Below the pieces are notes generated by a model. The model was not told where the DNA came from. It ran no database searches and saw nothing but the letters and a program-made list of their open reading frames with translations. Below, one piece after another: positions 12,380 through 22,446 of a stretch of DNA of 64,000 nucleotides. The stretch comes from Erigeron canadensis (taxonomy: Eukaryota; Streptophyta; Magnoliopsida; Asterales; Asteraceae), in the NCBI RefSeq assembly GCF_010389155.1, contig NC_057768.1:4710501-4774500 (forward strand). The letters run 5' to 3'. The translations under genes were made by a program, and so were the position numbers. Positions within the stretch are counted from its first letter, which is position 1, and each line of letters begins with the position of its first letter.

Positions 12380-13611
12380 ACAGGGGAACAAATTGTTGTA
12401 GGAAAGTAGGATTTAATAACCTGAGGGAAGACTTGAATGTGTTCAAGGCAGGTATATCATCACTATCAAGATGAAGACTACATGATAAGGTTGAAAGGCA
12501 GAAGTTATCTGAAACTAATGGGATTGAAATAAGAAAATAACCAAATCCTAAAAACAAATACCAACAAAATTTTTGGTTATACAAAAAATTAGCTAACCCT
12601 CAGTTTTCTTATTTTTCGACCCAACTTGTATCGTGCCATTTTTGCTGCACTTGTTTCCTGCAATGTCACCAAGAAGATATTGATAGCTAAACTTGTAGAC
12701 ACAACTTCAACTTTTATAAATAACCTTACGACTTTACTATATAGTAAGTTAAAGCTTATAACCTTTCATGGTGATTAGCATTATATAAAAGTAAAAGCAT
12801 AACAGATACTTACGCCAGTCAAGTTAAATCCATATTTTTCTTTGTGGATTTAGTCTCGAGAACCAGTCTTCTCATCTGCTTAATACATCTAATACAAAGA
12901 TTAAAAGAAAACACAAGAAATCTCACATAAAAACCCAAACAATCAATAAAACTTAAAAGAAATCTCATTGAGGAATTTCATCGAACACTAATCAGATTTG
13001 TACGTTATCTGAATAACCAAAGTCCATCACATTCTTCCTTTATCTATATCCAGGACACCTTTATCATCCCAAAAGTCTTCAAAATTTGTGAATTAAAAAC
13101 ATATGGAAAAAACCCAAAGATATGAAGAAGAAACTCATACTTCCGATATATCACTCTATCATATTTCTAATTGACTAATGGCTGCCTCTCTCTAAAAGTT
13201 TGGATGGAGGAACACTTGAATAAGTTTATCTTGTGATTCAGAGGAAGCACACGATACTTATCTCTTTGCTCAGCCATACCGAACCTTCGAATGACAATGG
13301 TGGAGTCGTCTTTAAGATATTGGCCAAAATCAGCCAACAGAGGGTTCTTACATTGTGCTTGTATTTTGTTTCCCTGAGACAATAAACCATATATTAAATG
13401 GGATTTATAAACAGGTGGGAAGCAAAAAAAGTGATTAAGAACGATACATGTTATCAAGAAACATTAAAAACATAACCCTTACCCTCTCATCGAGAAGCAC
13501 CATGTCAACCTTGAAGGTTTGTTCCCATTTACGTATGATCCGGGCCTTTATGTTCCAGAAGTCGCTAGCCACACTAAGATCTTCCACAAAACTGAAATTT
13601 TTGTTTGCCAT
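12380..13611 (-). pseudogene. RPA70-like OB-fold gene fragment (Helitron-associated type)
   Basis: Exon 1 runs on the minus strand from 13611 to 13483 (43 residues), beginning MANKNFSFVEDLS and containing WNIKARIIRKWE and VDMVLLDER before a gtaagg donor. Exon 2 starts at 13373 after a ctcag acceptor and reads GNKIQAQ, LADFGQYLKDDSTIVIRRFG, YRVLPLNHKINLFKC, then hits a stop at 13167. A third piece at about 12540-12420 (LHLDSDDIPALNTFKSSL) resembles the linker before the second OB fold. This order matches plant replication protein A 70-kDa-like proteins, whose truncated copies are common cargo of Helitrons. A full RPA70 is over 600 residues; this is clearly partial. DNA-binding ability cannot be assumed. 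Confidence 0.55.
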
Positions 13612-14436
13612 GATTAGAGAGAAAATTAAGATTAAAATGAGATAAGGAAGAGAAGATGTGTGGAGCAACTTCTTGCTTATGAGCCGATTTACAGGGAAAC
13701 ACCAATTAAGTTGTTTGATTATCTTGCTTTTCAAGATTTGTGTTGGGAATTTACAAAAATAGGATTTCTTGTTTGACTTTCTGATTTGATAGAACATCTT
13801 TTGAACATAAGTACAACTTAAAGATAAAATTATGTATTTATTTAAGGAAAATAAGCCAAATTTTGAATTCTTGAGAAGAGTAATTCGGTGTAGCCAACTT
13901 TTGCGCATGGAAAACATATATAAACTTCCTGCAAATTCGTCTTAAGCAACAACCTAAGTATTTTTCTGTTACTGATTCCTAGTCAAACTAAAACAAACCA
14001 CATGCTAAAAACATAGTTAGAAACAAACTAATCCTTAACTAAGAAAGTTACCAATACATGATGTCACTAAAAAAGCACTTTAAGTTAATTTTGACTAACG
14101 TGGCCTATCTAATATTTTGACAACACCATTCGCTTAAGTCACCCGCTAATCTCCTTTAGTAGTATTTACATGCATACTTTTGATATAATGACACCTTAAG
14201 TCCCTACACTTGCATAATTTTCAACATAACCAAAGCTTTGATTTTATATCTTCAACCTTTAAAATATTCGAACTTTACAAAAATAGATTTGAAAATGAAA
14301 CCACCAATCGTGTAAAAATAAACAAAACCGATATGTTTGCCGAATGATAACCCCAGGGGTCGGACAACAACCGTAAAACCCTTTAATTAAGTGTGGCATT
14401 GGCACTCAACACAAAAACAAAAACAAAAATTCCCAA
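13612..14436. other. Upstream region of the HflX gene
   Basis: No gene was seen. The last 60 bp before the ATG (gtgtggcattggcactcaac followed by an A-rich aaaaacaaaaacaaa leader) look like a plant 5' UTR. The region should contain the GTPase promoter; no distinctive element was identified. Confidence 0.4.
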
Positions 14437-17400
14437 ATGTTTAGAGCCATTTCCCACAAATCCCGACCTTCATTAACTTCCATATTTCCATCCAATTCAA
14501 TCACCCCAACATCTTCTTCTTCTTGTTTTTCCCCCTATTTATTATATCAAACACGATACAAAAACGAGTTACAAAATACAGATGATTTCATTAAAGATTC
14601 AGATAGCCCACCAAGATTATTGGTTGTTCAACCTCGATTCAGACCTGATTCTTTATTAAAAACCAAACTTGATGAAGCTCTTAATCTTGCTAATTCACTT
14701 CAACAACAAAGAGATGATGGTCACTATTTTAAATCCACCAATAGAGAATTGCCACCGCATATTGTTGTTCAAAACCCGGCTTACAGAATCACTCGAGCAG
14801 GTTTATTTCTTCTCAAATAAAGTGAATTTTACCCATTTTGACTTTTTCGGGTCAAATGTATATATTTTGACTTGTGTAATTTGTTCTTATTTGTTAGAAA
14901 TTTGATATGGGTATTGGTTTATTTGATTTTGGTTGTTGAATATGGTAATGGGTATTACATTTTTTTAGGAAAATTTGTTAGAATGTGTGTTAATTTTGAA
15001 GATGAAATGTAGCATGTTTGACCTTTAATATCGAAAGAGTAGTTCAGTTTTTTAGAACTTAGAAAGATTACATGGGTGTCTAGGGTGCTAAATGTATGAC
15101 CTTTAACCCCAGATTACTTAAAGCCCCAATCCGTATAGTGTTTTTGTATTTGATATAAACAATTAAGTTACAACTAACTTAAGATAAGTAATATATGAGT
15201 GATACGTAATATATATTAATCGATAAGGCCCTATTTAAGAAGTTCGCATGAAGTTCCAGACTCCCATGAAGAGCTTATAGTTGCCTGTTTAGGTGCCTGG
15301 TAGCTATACTTTTATGAAATGCGCGAGTTAGGTAATGATACGGTCCAAGACCATACAGCCAATGATGTCTTGGTTACTACAGTTGGTTCACATTCAGTTG
15401 CAAGCTCAACGGTACGGACCCAAAAGTGGTTAACTCGAAGATTTAATCAAAGTGGGAGTAGTTAATATTAGTAGCATGCGAATTTTTGGGCTACACCCTG
15501 CGCCATCTATGCGACTCTCTGGTTTCATCGATGATCATCCTGTTAGCATCCTTGAGAATTCGAGTAGCACTCATAACTTCATTTAACCCCATGTTGCTTC
15601 TATGTTGAACTTGTCAATGCAACCCACAACACCCTTCCCGGTTTTCGTCGGAAATGGGGAACCCCTGCAATGTGCGGGTTTTGCCCAACGGTTCCACTTG
15701 CATTGGCTCACACGATGTTTCAGGTCCCTTTGTTTCTTTTGGCATTCAAGGGTGTGAGCTGATTTTGGGATTTGATTGGTTCTGTTCTTTGGGCCTAATC
15801 ACCGCTAACTTTGTTGTTCCGTCCCTGTCGTTTCGCTACAACAACAAAATTGTCACTCTTCAGGGCAAACCACCGCTGTCCGGCGTCACCATTACGGACC
15901 TTAAGGACAAGGTCCCTTCTCAAGGGGTGGGCATTGATACGGTCCAAGACCACACAACCAATGATGGCTTGGTTACTACAATTGGTTCACATTCAGTTGC
16001 AAGTTCATTGGACCCAAAAGTGGTTACCTCGAAGACTTAATCAAAGTGGAAGTAGTTAATATTAGTAGCACATGTTTAATTAATAGTTAGTCAGATGATT
16101 AATTCCTACTGCCATGCATTTTTATTTTACTATGTTTTCCATGTTAGATTAAGTAGTTGTAACTTCCTCCATGTTCCCACGTAGGTAACTGCACTTCATG
16201 TTTCTTTTCTATAAGTTGTAATTGCATCATTAATGAACGGCAGAGAAATTTGTCTATCTTTTGTGTTTCTTCTTCTTACTTCTTTTGGAGATTAACCCAC
16301 TCTAAGGGTTCCTTAACTGGTAATATGACCATTACCCGTTATTTAGTTTACCGACCACATGGCTTATTACTAATTTATCAAAATATCTATTAACTCCGTT
16401 TATTTTTGATGAGTGGATTGTCATATAGGCCTTTTTTTACCGAGTTACCAGTCGCTTATCCACTTAACCTAACTAGCCCATGTTAAGAAAGTAGAATTTC
16501 TAGGTTGGGTCAGCGACAATATAATTAACAAAGTACAGAACCAACCTAATTACGTTTATGATATATGACATTAGCCCATTTTAGGACTCGCGAAGTAACT
16601 ATATAAAAGGTTTGATGTTTTTGTTACCTTGGCTGATGCAGATACTTTCTTTGGACCTGGAACTGTGGACACTATAAAATGCCATTTAAACGCTGAAGAT
16701 TCAAATGTGAAGCAAAACTTTAACATTTTATAGGTTTCTAAATTTTTATATTCTGATGCATTTTAAAAGTTTAAGAATGACTATTTCTGCGGCAGGGTGG
16801 AGTTGATGCTGTGTTTGTGAATGGGGCTCTAACTGGAATACAACAGAGAAACCTAGAGGTAAATTATTCTTTGGTTTTCATTGCAATCAATTAAGTTACT
16901 TGCCACATATATCATAATACATTTGTAATACTCAAATACCATGGTCACCTTTTTTTATATAAGAATCTATTAATTCTGAAACTTCGCTGAGTGTTATACT
17001 ACTGATATTGCAGCGGGAATGGGGCAAAGCTGTTTTAGACCGTGTAGGTCTCATCATTGAGATATTTCATGCTCATGCTCATACAAAGGAAGGAAAACTG
17101 CAGGTTGTGCCTTATACGTCAATCATTCTCTGTGAATATAAGTTTGACTTCTAATGAGTATTGATCATTTTGTAGGCTGAGTTAGCTGCTCTCATGTACA
17201 AAAGAACCAGGCTTGTTCGTGTACGTGGGAGTGGTGGACGCTTAACATTTGGCGGTGAAGCTGAAGTGGTTAGTGCCAAAGGGTACGTAGAATACCTTTT
17301 TGAGAAACATAAATATGTGAAATCTTATATATAAGCCTAAATTTTTTTAAATGCTTATATAAATGTTGATTGAGGAATTATCTATTTGGATGTTTATAAC

Positions 17401-20400
17401 ATATAGGAGAGGAAGTGGTGGACAAGGGTTTATTAGTGGTGCTGGAGAAACGGAATTGCAGCTTCAACGAAGAAGGTATTATATTTGACCCTAGTATTTT
17501 ATATCTAATTATACTATTGTGACATTTTTTTCTGTGTAAGTTTAAAATAGAAATGTTATTTCAGAATCATAGAACGGAAAGTTCAATTATTGTCTGAAAT
17601 TAAAGAGGTACGTCGTACCCGAGCTCTGCAACGTGCTTCTCGCAAAAGGCGTGGAGGGTCACACGGTCAAGACATGCCAACTGTTGCCATTGTTGGGTAC
17701 ACAAATGTTGTACGTGTGTTTCATTGTTCTACAATCACATTTATCATTTCAGTATATTACAAACAGATGAATATCTACTATCTATTAGTTCCTTTTAAAG
17801 CATTACCCCCCTCCTCCCTTTTCAAGATTAAGAACTTGAATTACCCAATTTACCCCTATACCATGAACATTAATGATTAACGAGCATGGTACCCACGCAA
17901 TGTGGTGGCGGTGACGGGGACGGCGGTTTAGTGGTGTCGGTGACGGTATTATTGGTGATGGTGATGGTGGCGGTGTCAAGTGGTGTAGGTTGATGTTAAG
18001 GTAATAGTGGAATATATAAAGAGATAAGGGCTTAAAGTGTTCATTATAAAATAAAGGGTTAAATCACTGGATGAACAATGTACTTTCCCTCATTTACATG
18101 GTTGCCCATTGAACTGGATTATTGATGTGTATCACCCATATACTTTTCAATTTTTTACATGGTTGACCAACTGCTGACCTGCTATAACAGGTTAATCTCT
18201 ATTTGCATGGTTGCTCATTGAACTGGATGACTAATGTACTTTGTCTCATTTACATGGTTGTCCCTTGAACTGGATTATTAGTATATATCACCAGCATACT
18301 TTTCTATTTTTTACTTGGTTGGCCAAATGTGGACCTGATGACCTACAATAACAGGTTAAACTCTATATTTACTTTTTATTTTTCCAGAAATTATCTTCAT
18401 CATCTTAATCAATTTTCCAAGCGAAAATTCCGGCAACCATGTTCTTTCGTTTCAAATTGACCCAAACGTCCATAAACTGGGTCATACTGGGTCGTCAATT
18501 CAGAAATTTGGGTGATACTAGACTTTAAAATATTTTCAGACGGGTTATTATTGATCAAAAGAAAAAGTGAAATCCTAGAGTACGGGTCATAACAGATTGA
18601 GTTGATTACTGGGTTGTTAAATTTCTGAAAAAATAAAAATAGAGATTAACTTGTTATTGTAAGTCATCAAGTCGACATTTGGTCAACCATTTAAAAATTA
18701 GATAAGTGTGTGGGTGATGTATATTAATAATTCAGTTCAATGAGCAACCATGTAAATGAGAGAAAGTACATTAGTCATCCAGTTCAATGGGCAACCATGT
18801 AAATAGAGATTAACATGTTATAGCAGGTCATCAGGTTAGCAGTTGGTCAACCATGTAAAAAAATGAAAAGTATATGGGTGATACACATTAATAATCCAGT
18901 TGAATGGGCAACCATGTAAATGAGGGAAAGTACATTGTTCATCCAATGACTTAACCCTAAAATAAAGGTTTAGGGTGTAAATTAATTCATTAAATATAAA
19001 TTTGGAAATTATAAAAACTCTTTCCATAGTGGGTGTTTATTAAGGGCAATTTAGTACTTTTGTATCTAACATTTGAGTAACACTTTTTATTTAGCCAAAC
19101 TTTAATATTTGAATGATTACTTTATCTAATTACCAACTTAATCAATTTATATAACATATATTTTATAACTTTTAATTGTAAAAATATTATTCCCAAAAAT
19201 TATCTATAATAATGAACAGTTACTGAAGACCGCTAATTAAAAAATATTTAATCCCCGCTACTTTGCGAATTGCGCGGGTACTTTGCTAGTATTTACTAGT
19301 TTATAATTTGTATCATCCTGTTCCCTATCCTAACTTGATTCACTTATTTCTCCCAGGGGAAATCTACGTTAGTTGGCGCACTTTCAGACACCTATCTCTT
19401 TTCCGACAATCGGTACGATATTCGTTTTGATGCTTGTACCCTTATCTCTTTGGTATGCATAATAGTGTTTGTGCGCCTCATGTACAGGATGTTTGCGACA
19501 GTTGATCCCAAAGTACGGAGTGTGATTCTCCCATCAGGGTAAGTAACTAAGTATGGCTTTTTGGTATCTGACTCATTGCTTTGACTCATTCCTAAACTAC
19601 TTGTGTTTAGGAAGAAGGTGCTCCTTAGTGACACTGTGGGATTTATATCCGATTTGCCTGTGCAGGTAACGGAAACTATTTTTGTTTGTTTCAGACTTGA
19701 AGTCATACTTATTAGTTATTACAGTTTCTTATCATGACTATTAATATGACAGTTAGTTCAAGCGTTTCATGCTACATTGGAGGAAGTTGTTGAGGCTGAT
19801 CTTCTTGTGGTAGGAACTTTCATCACAGTTTCTTATGTTTAAAGCTACAAATGATATAATAGATTAAGTATTAATATTCATGCAGCATGTATTGGACTCG
19901 AGTGCACCGAACCTTGATGAGCAACGAGAGTCTGTGCTGCAAGTTCTTAAACAGATAAATGTCCCTGAAGAAAAGCTTCAAAATATGATTGAAGTTTGGA
20001 ACAAGGTACAAAAAAAATAAAAATAAAAATCTACTATACCCTCTATGTGATCATAAATTCATGTTCTTATAATTTTTTTGGGATTTCAGATTGATCTTTC
20101 AGAGCGACAAATGGCTGAAAATCAGGAATGTGAAGAGAACATGGATAATGACTTGGATGGTTGGCTTTCTAGCAAAGATGAAGTGAAATGGGATGATGAT
20201 ACTGTTTCATTTGTGGGATGGAAAACCTTGGAGGATCAACCAATAGATGTTTCTACCTTTTCGTGTGCTATCAAAAGTCCTTCAAAACCGCATCATGAAT
20301 TCACCGCAGATGTCAAAACCTCGGCGGTAACTAGAGTGGGGTTACAAGAATTGCTAGACCTCATTGATGATAAGTTGAAAACCGAGAAGTTGGTGGAGAG

Positions 20401-20464
20401 GAGTGTATTTGATCGCAAATGGCGACCACCACGAGAGCAGGCTACAGGCGTTGTAGTCGGATAG
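14437..20464 (+). CDS. HflX-type GTP-binding protein, organellar (At3g49725-like), 13 exons
   Basis: I join exons 14437-14800, 16642-16706, 16796-16858, 17014-17103, 17176-17282, 17407-17475, 17565-17709, 19357-19412, 19488-19538, 19611-19665, 19753-19809, 19886-20005 and 20090-20464. All junctions are GT-AG and stay in frame, giving 538 residues. GTPase motifs are visible: G1 GYTNVGKST at about residues 297-305 (split by intron 7), FATVDP in switch I, G3 DTVGF at 344-348 and G4 NKID at 413-416. The glycine/arginine-rich linker before G1 (GSGG, QRASRKRRGG) is typical of HflX. The Ser/Thr-rich N-terminus with few acidic residues suggests an organelle transit peptide. HflX proteins are ribosome-associated GTPases; a role in chloroplast or mitochondrial ribosome splitting or rescue is inferred from the family. 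An acidic insert lies at about residues 420-450. Introns 1 and 7 are swollen by transposons. The start is the first ATG of the reading frame. Confidence 0.93.
15337..15476 (+). repeat. Direct repeat, left copy
   Basis: It begins gatacggtccaagaccatac and ends ttaatattagtagca. It matches the right copy at 15936-16070 with a few substitutions and a small indel. The pair flanks the protease relic in HflX intron 1. Confidence 0.85.
15936..16070 (+). repeat. Direct repeat, right copy
   Basis: It begins gatacggtccaagaccacac and ends ttaatattagtagca. It overlaps the C-terminal end of the relic reading frame, so the pair may come from an old tandem duplication of coding sequence rather than from true LTRs. 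Confidence 0.85.
17774..19289 (+). mobile_element. Non-autonomous Helitron in HflX intron 7
   Basis: The element starts with TC (tctactatctattag..ttttaaagc) after an A at 17773. It ends with a hairpin (cgaattgcgcggg region) followed by tactttg and CTAG at 19286-19289, with T next. These are the structural marks of a Helitron: 5' TC, 3' hairpin plus CTRR, insertion between A and T, and no target duplication. Removing it leaves an intron of 131 nt, in line with the gene's other introns. A GT/GGTGA-rich stretch (about 17900-17990) lies inside. It carries no coding capacity and contains a nested element at 18056-18957. Confidence 0.75.
18056..18957. mobile_element. MULE-type foldback element nested in the intronic Helitron
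   Basis: A perfect 9-bp target duplication, taaaataaa, flanks the element at 18047-18055 and 18958-18966. It begins GGGTTAAATCACTGGATG and ends CATCCAATGACTTAACCC, so the ends are inverted repeats that extend over about 200-300 bp. Each arm contains two tandem degenerate copies of a unit of roughly 180 bp with words such as catttacatggttg and ttgaactggatta. A 9-bp duplication and long inverted arms point to a non-autonomous Mutator-like element. It has no transposase. Confidence 0.8.
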
Positions 20465-20973
20465 TTCTTCGTTGAAATTTTGTTTCAAATCGAGATTGTC
20501 TTGGTTTGGTTGTTATTTATAGTTTTCATAGTTAATAAAACAATTTTCTTAAATTGTATATTTCAAATAATATGTTTTACGTTCCATAAAATTGGGGAGT
20601 TTATTTGTGCTTCATTCTATCAAACACTGATCCATCTATGTAGGATCATTAGCACAGACACCCATGCAATTTTGCAAAGAAATCAAGATCCAAATCACCC
20701 ATTTTTTTAAAGATATCTTCAGAAATACAACAATAAATCTCTAAGCAACATACTCAAATTTCATCATAAACTCCCAGATAAATTAATCCCATTAATCTAC
20801 ATTGATTGCCTGATGATAGGGATTCTTAATTCAATTATTAGTAATTTAGTATAAACATAAATCAATCAATCACATATTGACTATTGTTGCATTATAATGA
20901 AATCATGTTGATTCTGTAAAGATCTATAAATATCTTCAAAGTTCTTCAGGTTTAATCTTTTAGTCAGACGGCC
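20465..20973. other. Intergenic region between HflX and CGR-like genes
   Basis: It should hold the 3' UTR of the GTPase and the promoter and 5' UTR of the methyltransferase gene. No repeat or extra reading frame with support was seen. Confidence 0.5.
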
Positions 20974-22349
20974 ATGTCAAGGAAACCAGGAAATAGTACA
21001 AGACGATTTCCACGTGGTGGTAGTGCAACATTGGGAGGAACATTTCATACGAAATCACGCACATCTACTCTATTTCCCTTTACCATTTCATTGCTAGTAA
21101 GTACATAATCATTTTTATAGCAGTAATCTTTACAGCTGTCGTGATATTTGCACCTTTTGTATTCTGATTGGAGGTTTTCCTGTAATTCAGGGGGCTTTTC
21201 TTTTCGTTGTCTATTTTTATAGGACCTCTTGGAATATGAGTAAATCTATAGGCATAAAAGATGTTAGCAAGATTGAGGGTAACGTTGTTGATTAATTTCC
21301 TTCACATATAATGACCTTGAATTGATTGTATATATTTATATGTTACATTTCAGGTAATCTTTTCTGCACAATATATTTCAGGTGATTTTGGGTGCACAGT
21401 TGATGTTCAAAGAGCAATACCTGTTCTAAAGAAAACCTACGGTGACAGCATGCAGAAAGTATTGCATGTGGGACCTGATACTTGCTCGGTGGTATCACGA
21501 TTGTTGAAACAACCTGAAACTGAAGCATGGGGAGTGGAACCGTATGACATAGAGGAAGCAGACATGGGTTGCAGAAGTCTTGTACACAAGGGTTATGTAC
21601 GTGTAGCCGACATCAAGTTCCCATTGCCGTATAGAGCCAAGTCATTTTCTCTTGTAATAGTTTCGGATGCAGTTGATTACCTATCTACCAAATATCTCAA
21701 CAAGACCATTCCGGATTTAGCAAGAATATCAGCTCAAAATCTTGTTATATTCACTGGTATATTGCTATAAATACATATAACACCGATGATGTTTCTAATG
21801 CAACTTTTGTTATATGTCATTAACTATCAACTCTTATAGGGTATCCAGTTCACAAAAAGGCTAAAGTTCAACAACCATCAAAATTTGGACGACCGGTATG
21901 TAGCAATCTATTATCATTTACCTCCATATAAAGGGGCGTTTGGGATTGTATTTCATAAACTGGTTTAGCAGTTACCAAATAGCATTTTCAAACAACCTGC
22001 GCATTCAAAACAATGGTTTCTAGAAAACGCAGATAATCATTTTTTGCATATGATTTTCTTTTTTTATTATTATTTATGTTTTTCAAACTTAACCAAATAA
22101 TCCACATCAAAACAAAATCCCAAAAACCGTCTTAAATATATTTGTTACTTAAAATTAGCTTATGGTTTTAACTTTTGAGTTATTGGCTTTGTAAAGGGTA
22201 AGACGCGGAGCAAGACTTGGTGGGCCCGGTTTTTTGTCCAAACAAGTCTTGAGAAAAATGAAACAGCCTTAAAGAAATTCGAGCAGGCTGCTTATGAGGT
22301 TTCATACAAACCAAGATGCCAAGTTTTCCACTTGAAGTCGAATCATTGA
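20974..22349 (+). CDS. CGR2/CGR3-like Golgi pectin methyltransferase, 5 exons
   Basis: Exons 20974-21096, 21191-21278, 21382-21756, 21840-21895 and 22197-22349 join in frame to 264 residues. The N-terminus is basic (MSRKPGN..RRF), followed by one hydrophobic segment at about residues 33-51, which predicts a type II single-pass Golgi protein. The lumenal part starts near residue 70 and contains KVLHVGPDTCSVV at about 96-108, EAWGVEPYD, RVADIKFPLPYR and SLVIVSDAVDYLS. These are landmarks of the plant-specific CGR2/CGR3 family. The C-terminus has SKFGRP, KTWWARFFVQTSLEKNE and CQVFHLKS. In Arabidopsis CGR2 and CGR3 methylesterify homogalacturonan in the Golgi; the same role is inferred here. Exon 3 has two candidate acceptors 28 nt apart, and only the downstream one keeps frame. 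The gene starts 509 bp after the GTPase stop codon and converges on the PPR gene, with 97 bp between the stop codons. Confidence 0.92.
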
Positions 22350-22446
22350 AGTTTATAGAATTCTTTATGCAAAATGTGACTTGGTGAGCATAGCAAAAGT
22401 ATATGTTGAATGTTCAAATTATCAAAGTATTGAATCAAAAAAATGT

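Larger units (their letters stand above)
15230..16330 (+). mobile_element. Ty3/gypsy-type protease relic inside HflX intron 1
   Basis: At 15476-15590 the frame reads MRIFGLHPAPSMRLSGFIDD..PVSILENSSSTHNFI and then a stop, matching the retroviral-type aspartyl protease region where LIDSGSTHNF is expected. The catalytic Asp is replaced by Asn. In a shifted frame 15654-16040 continues with GCELILGFDWFCSLGLITANF and IVTLQG, equal to the flap and LG-DWL end of that domain. Two direct repeats of about 140 bp (15337-15476 and 15936-16070) flank the coding piece. A downstream part up to about 16330 looks like an untranslated tail. Frameshift and active-site loss show it is dead. It sits in the sense orientation of the host gene and accounts for much of the 1841-nt intron. 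Confidence 0.65.

Noticed and set aside
13435..13917. A 160-residue minus open frame taken as one protein
   Set aside because: Only the part from MANKNFSF at 13611 onward has the RPA-like signature, and it runs through a gtaagg donor; the upstream extension is AT-rich noise.
15654..16059. A new 128-residue host protein inside the HflX intron
   Set aside because: The frame contains LGFDWFCSLG and IVTLQG of a retroelement protease and lies between direct repeats, so it is a transposon relic.
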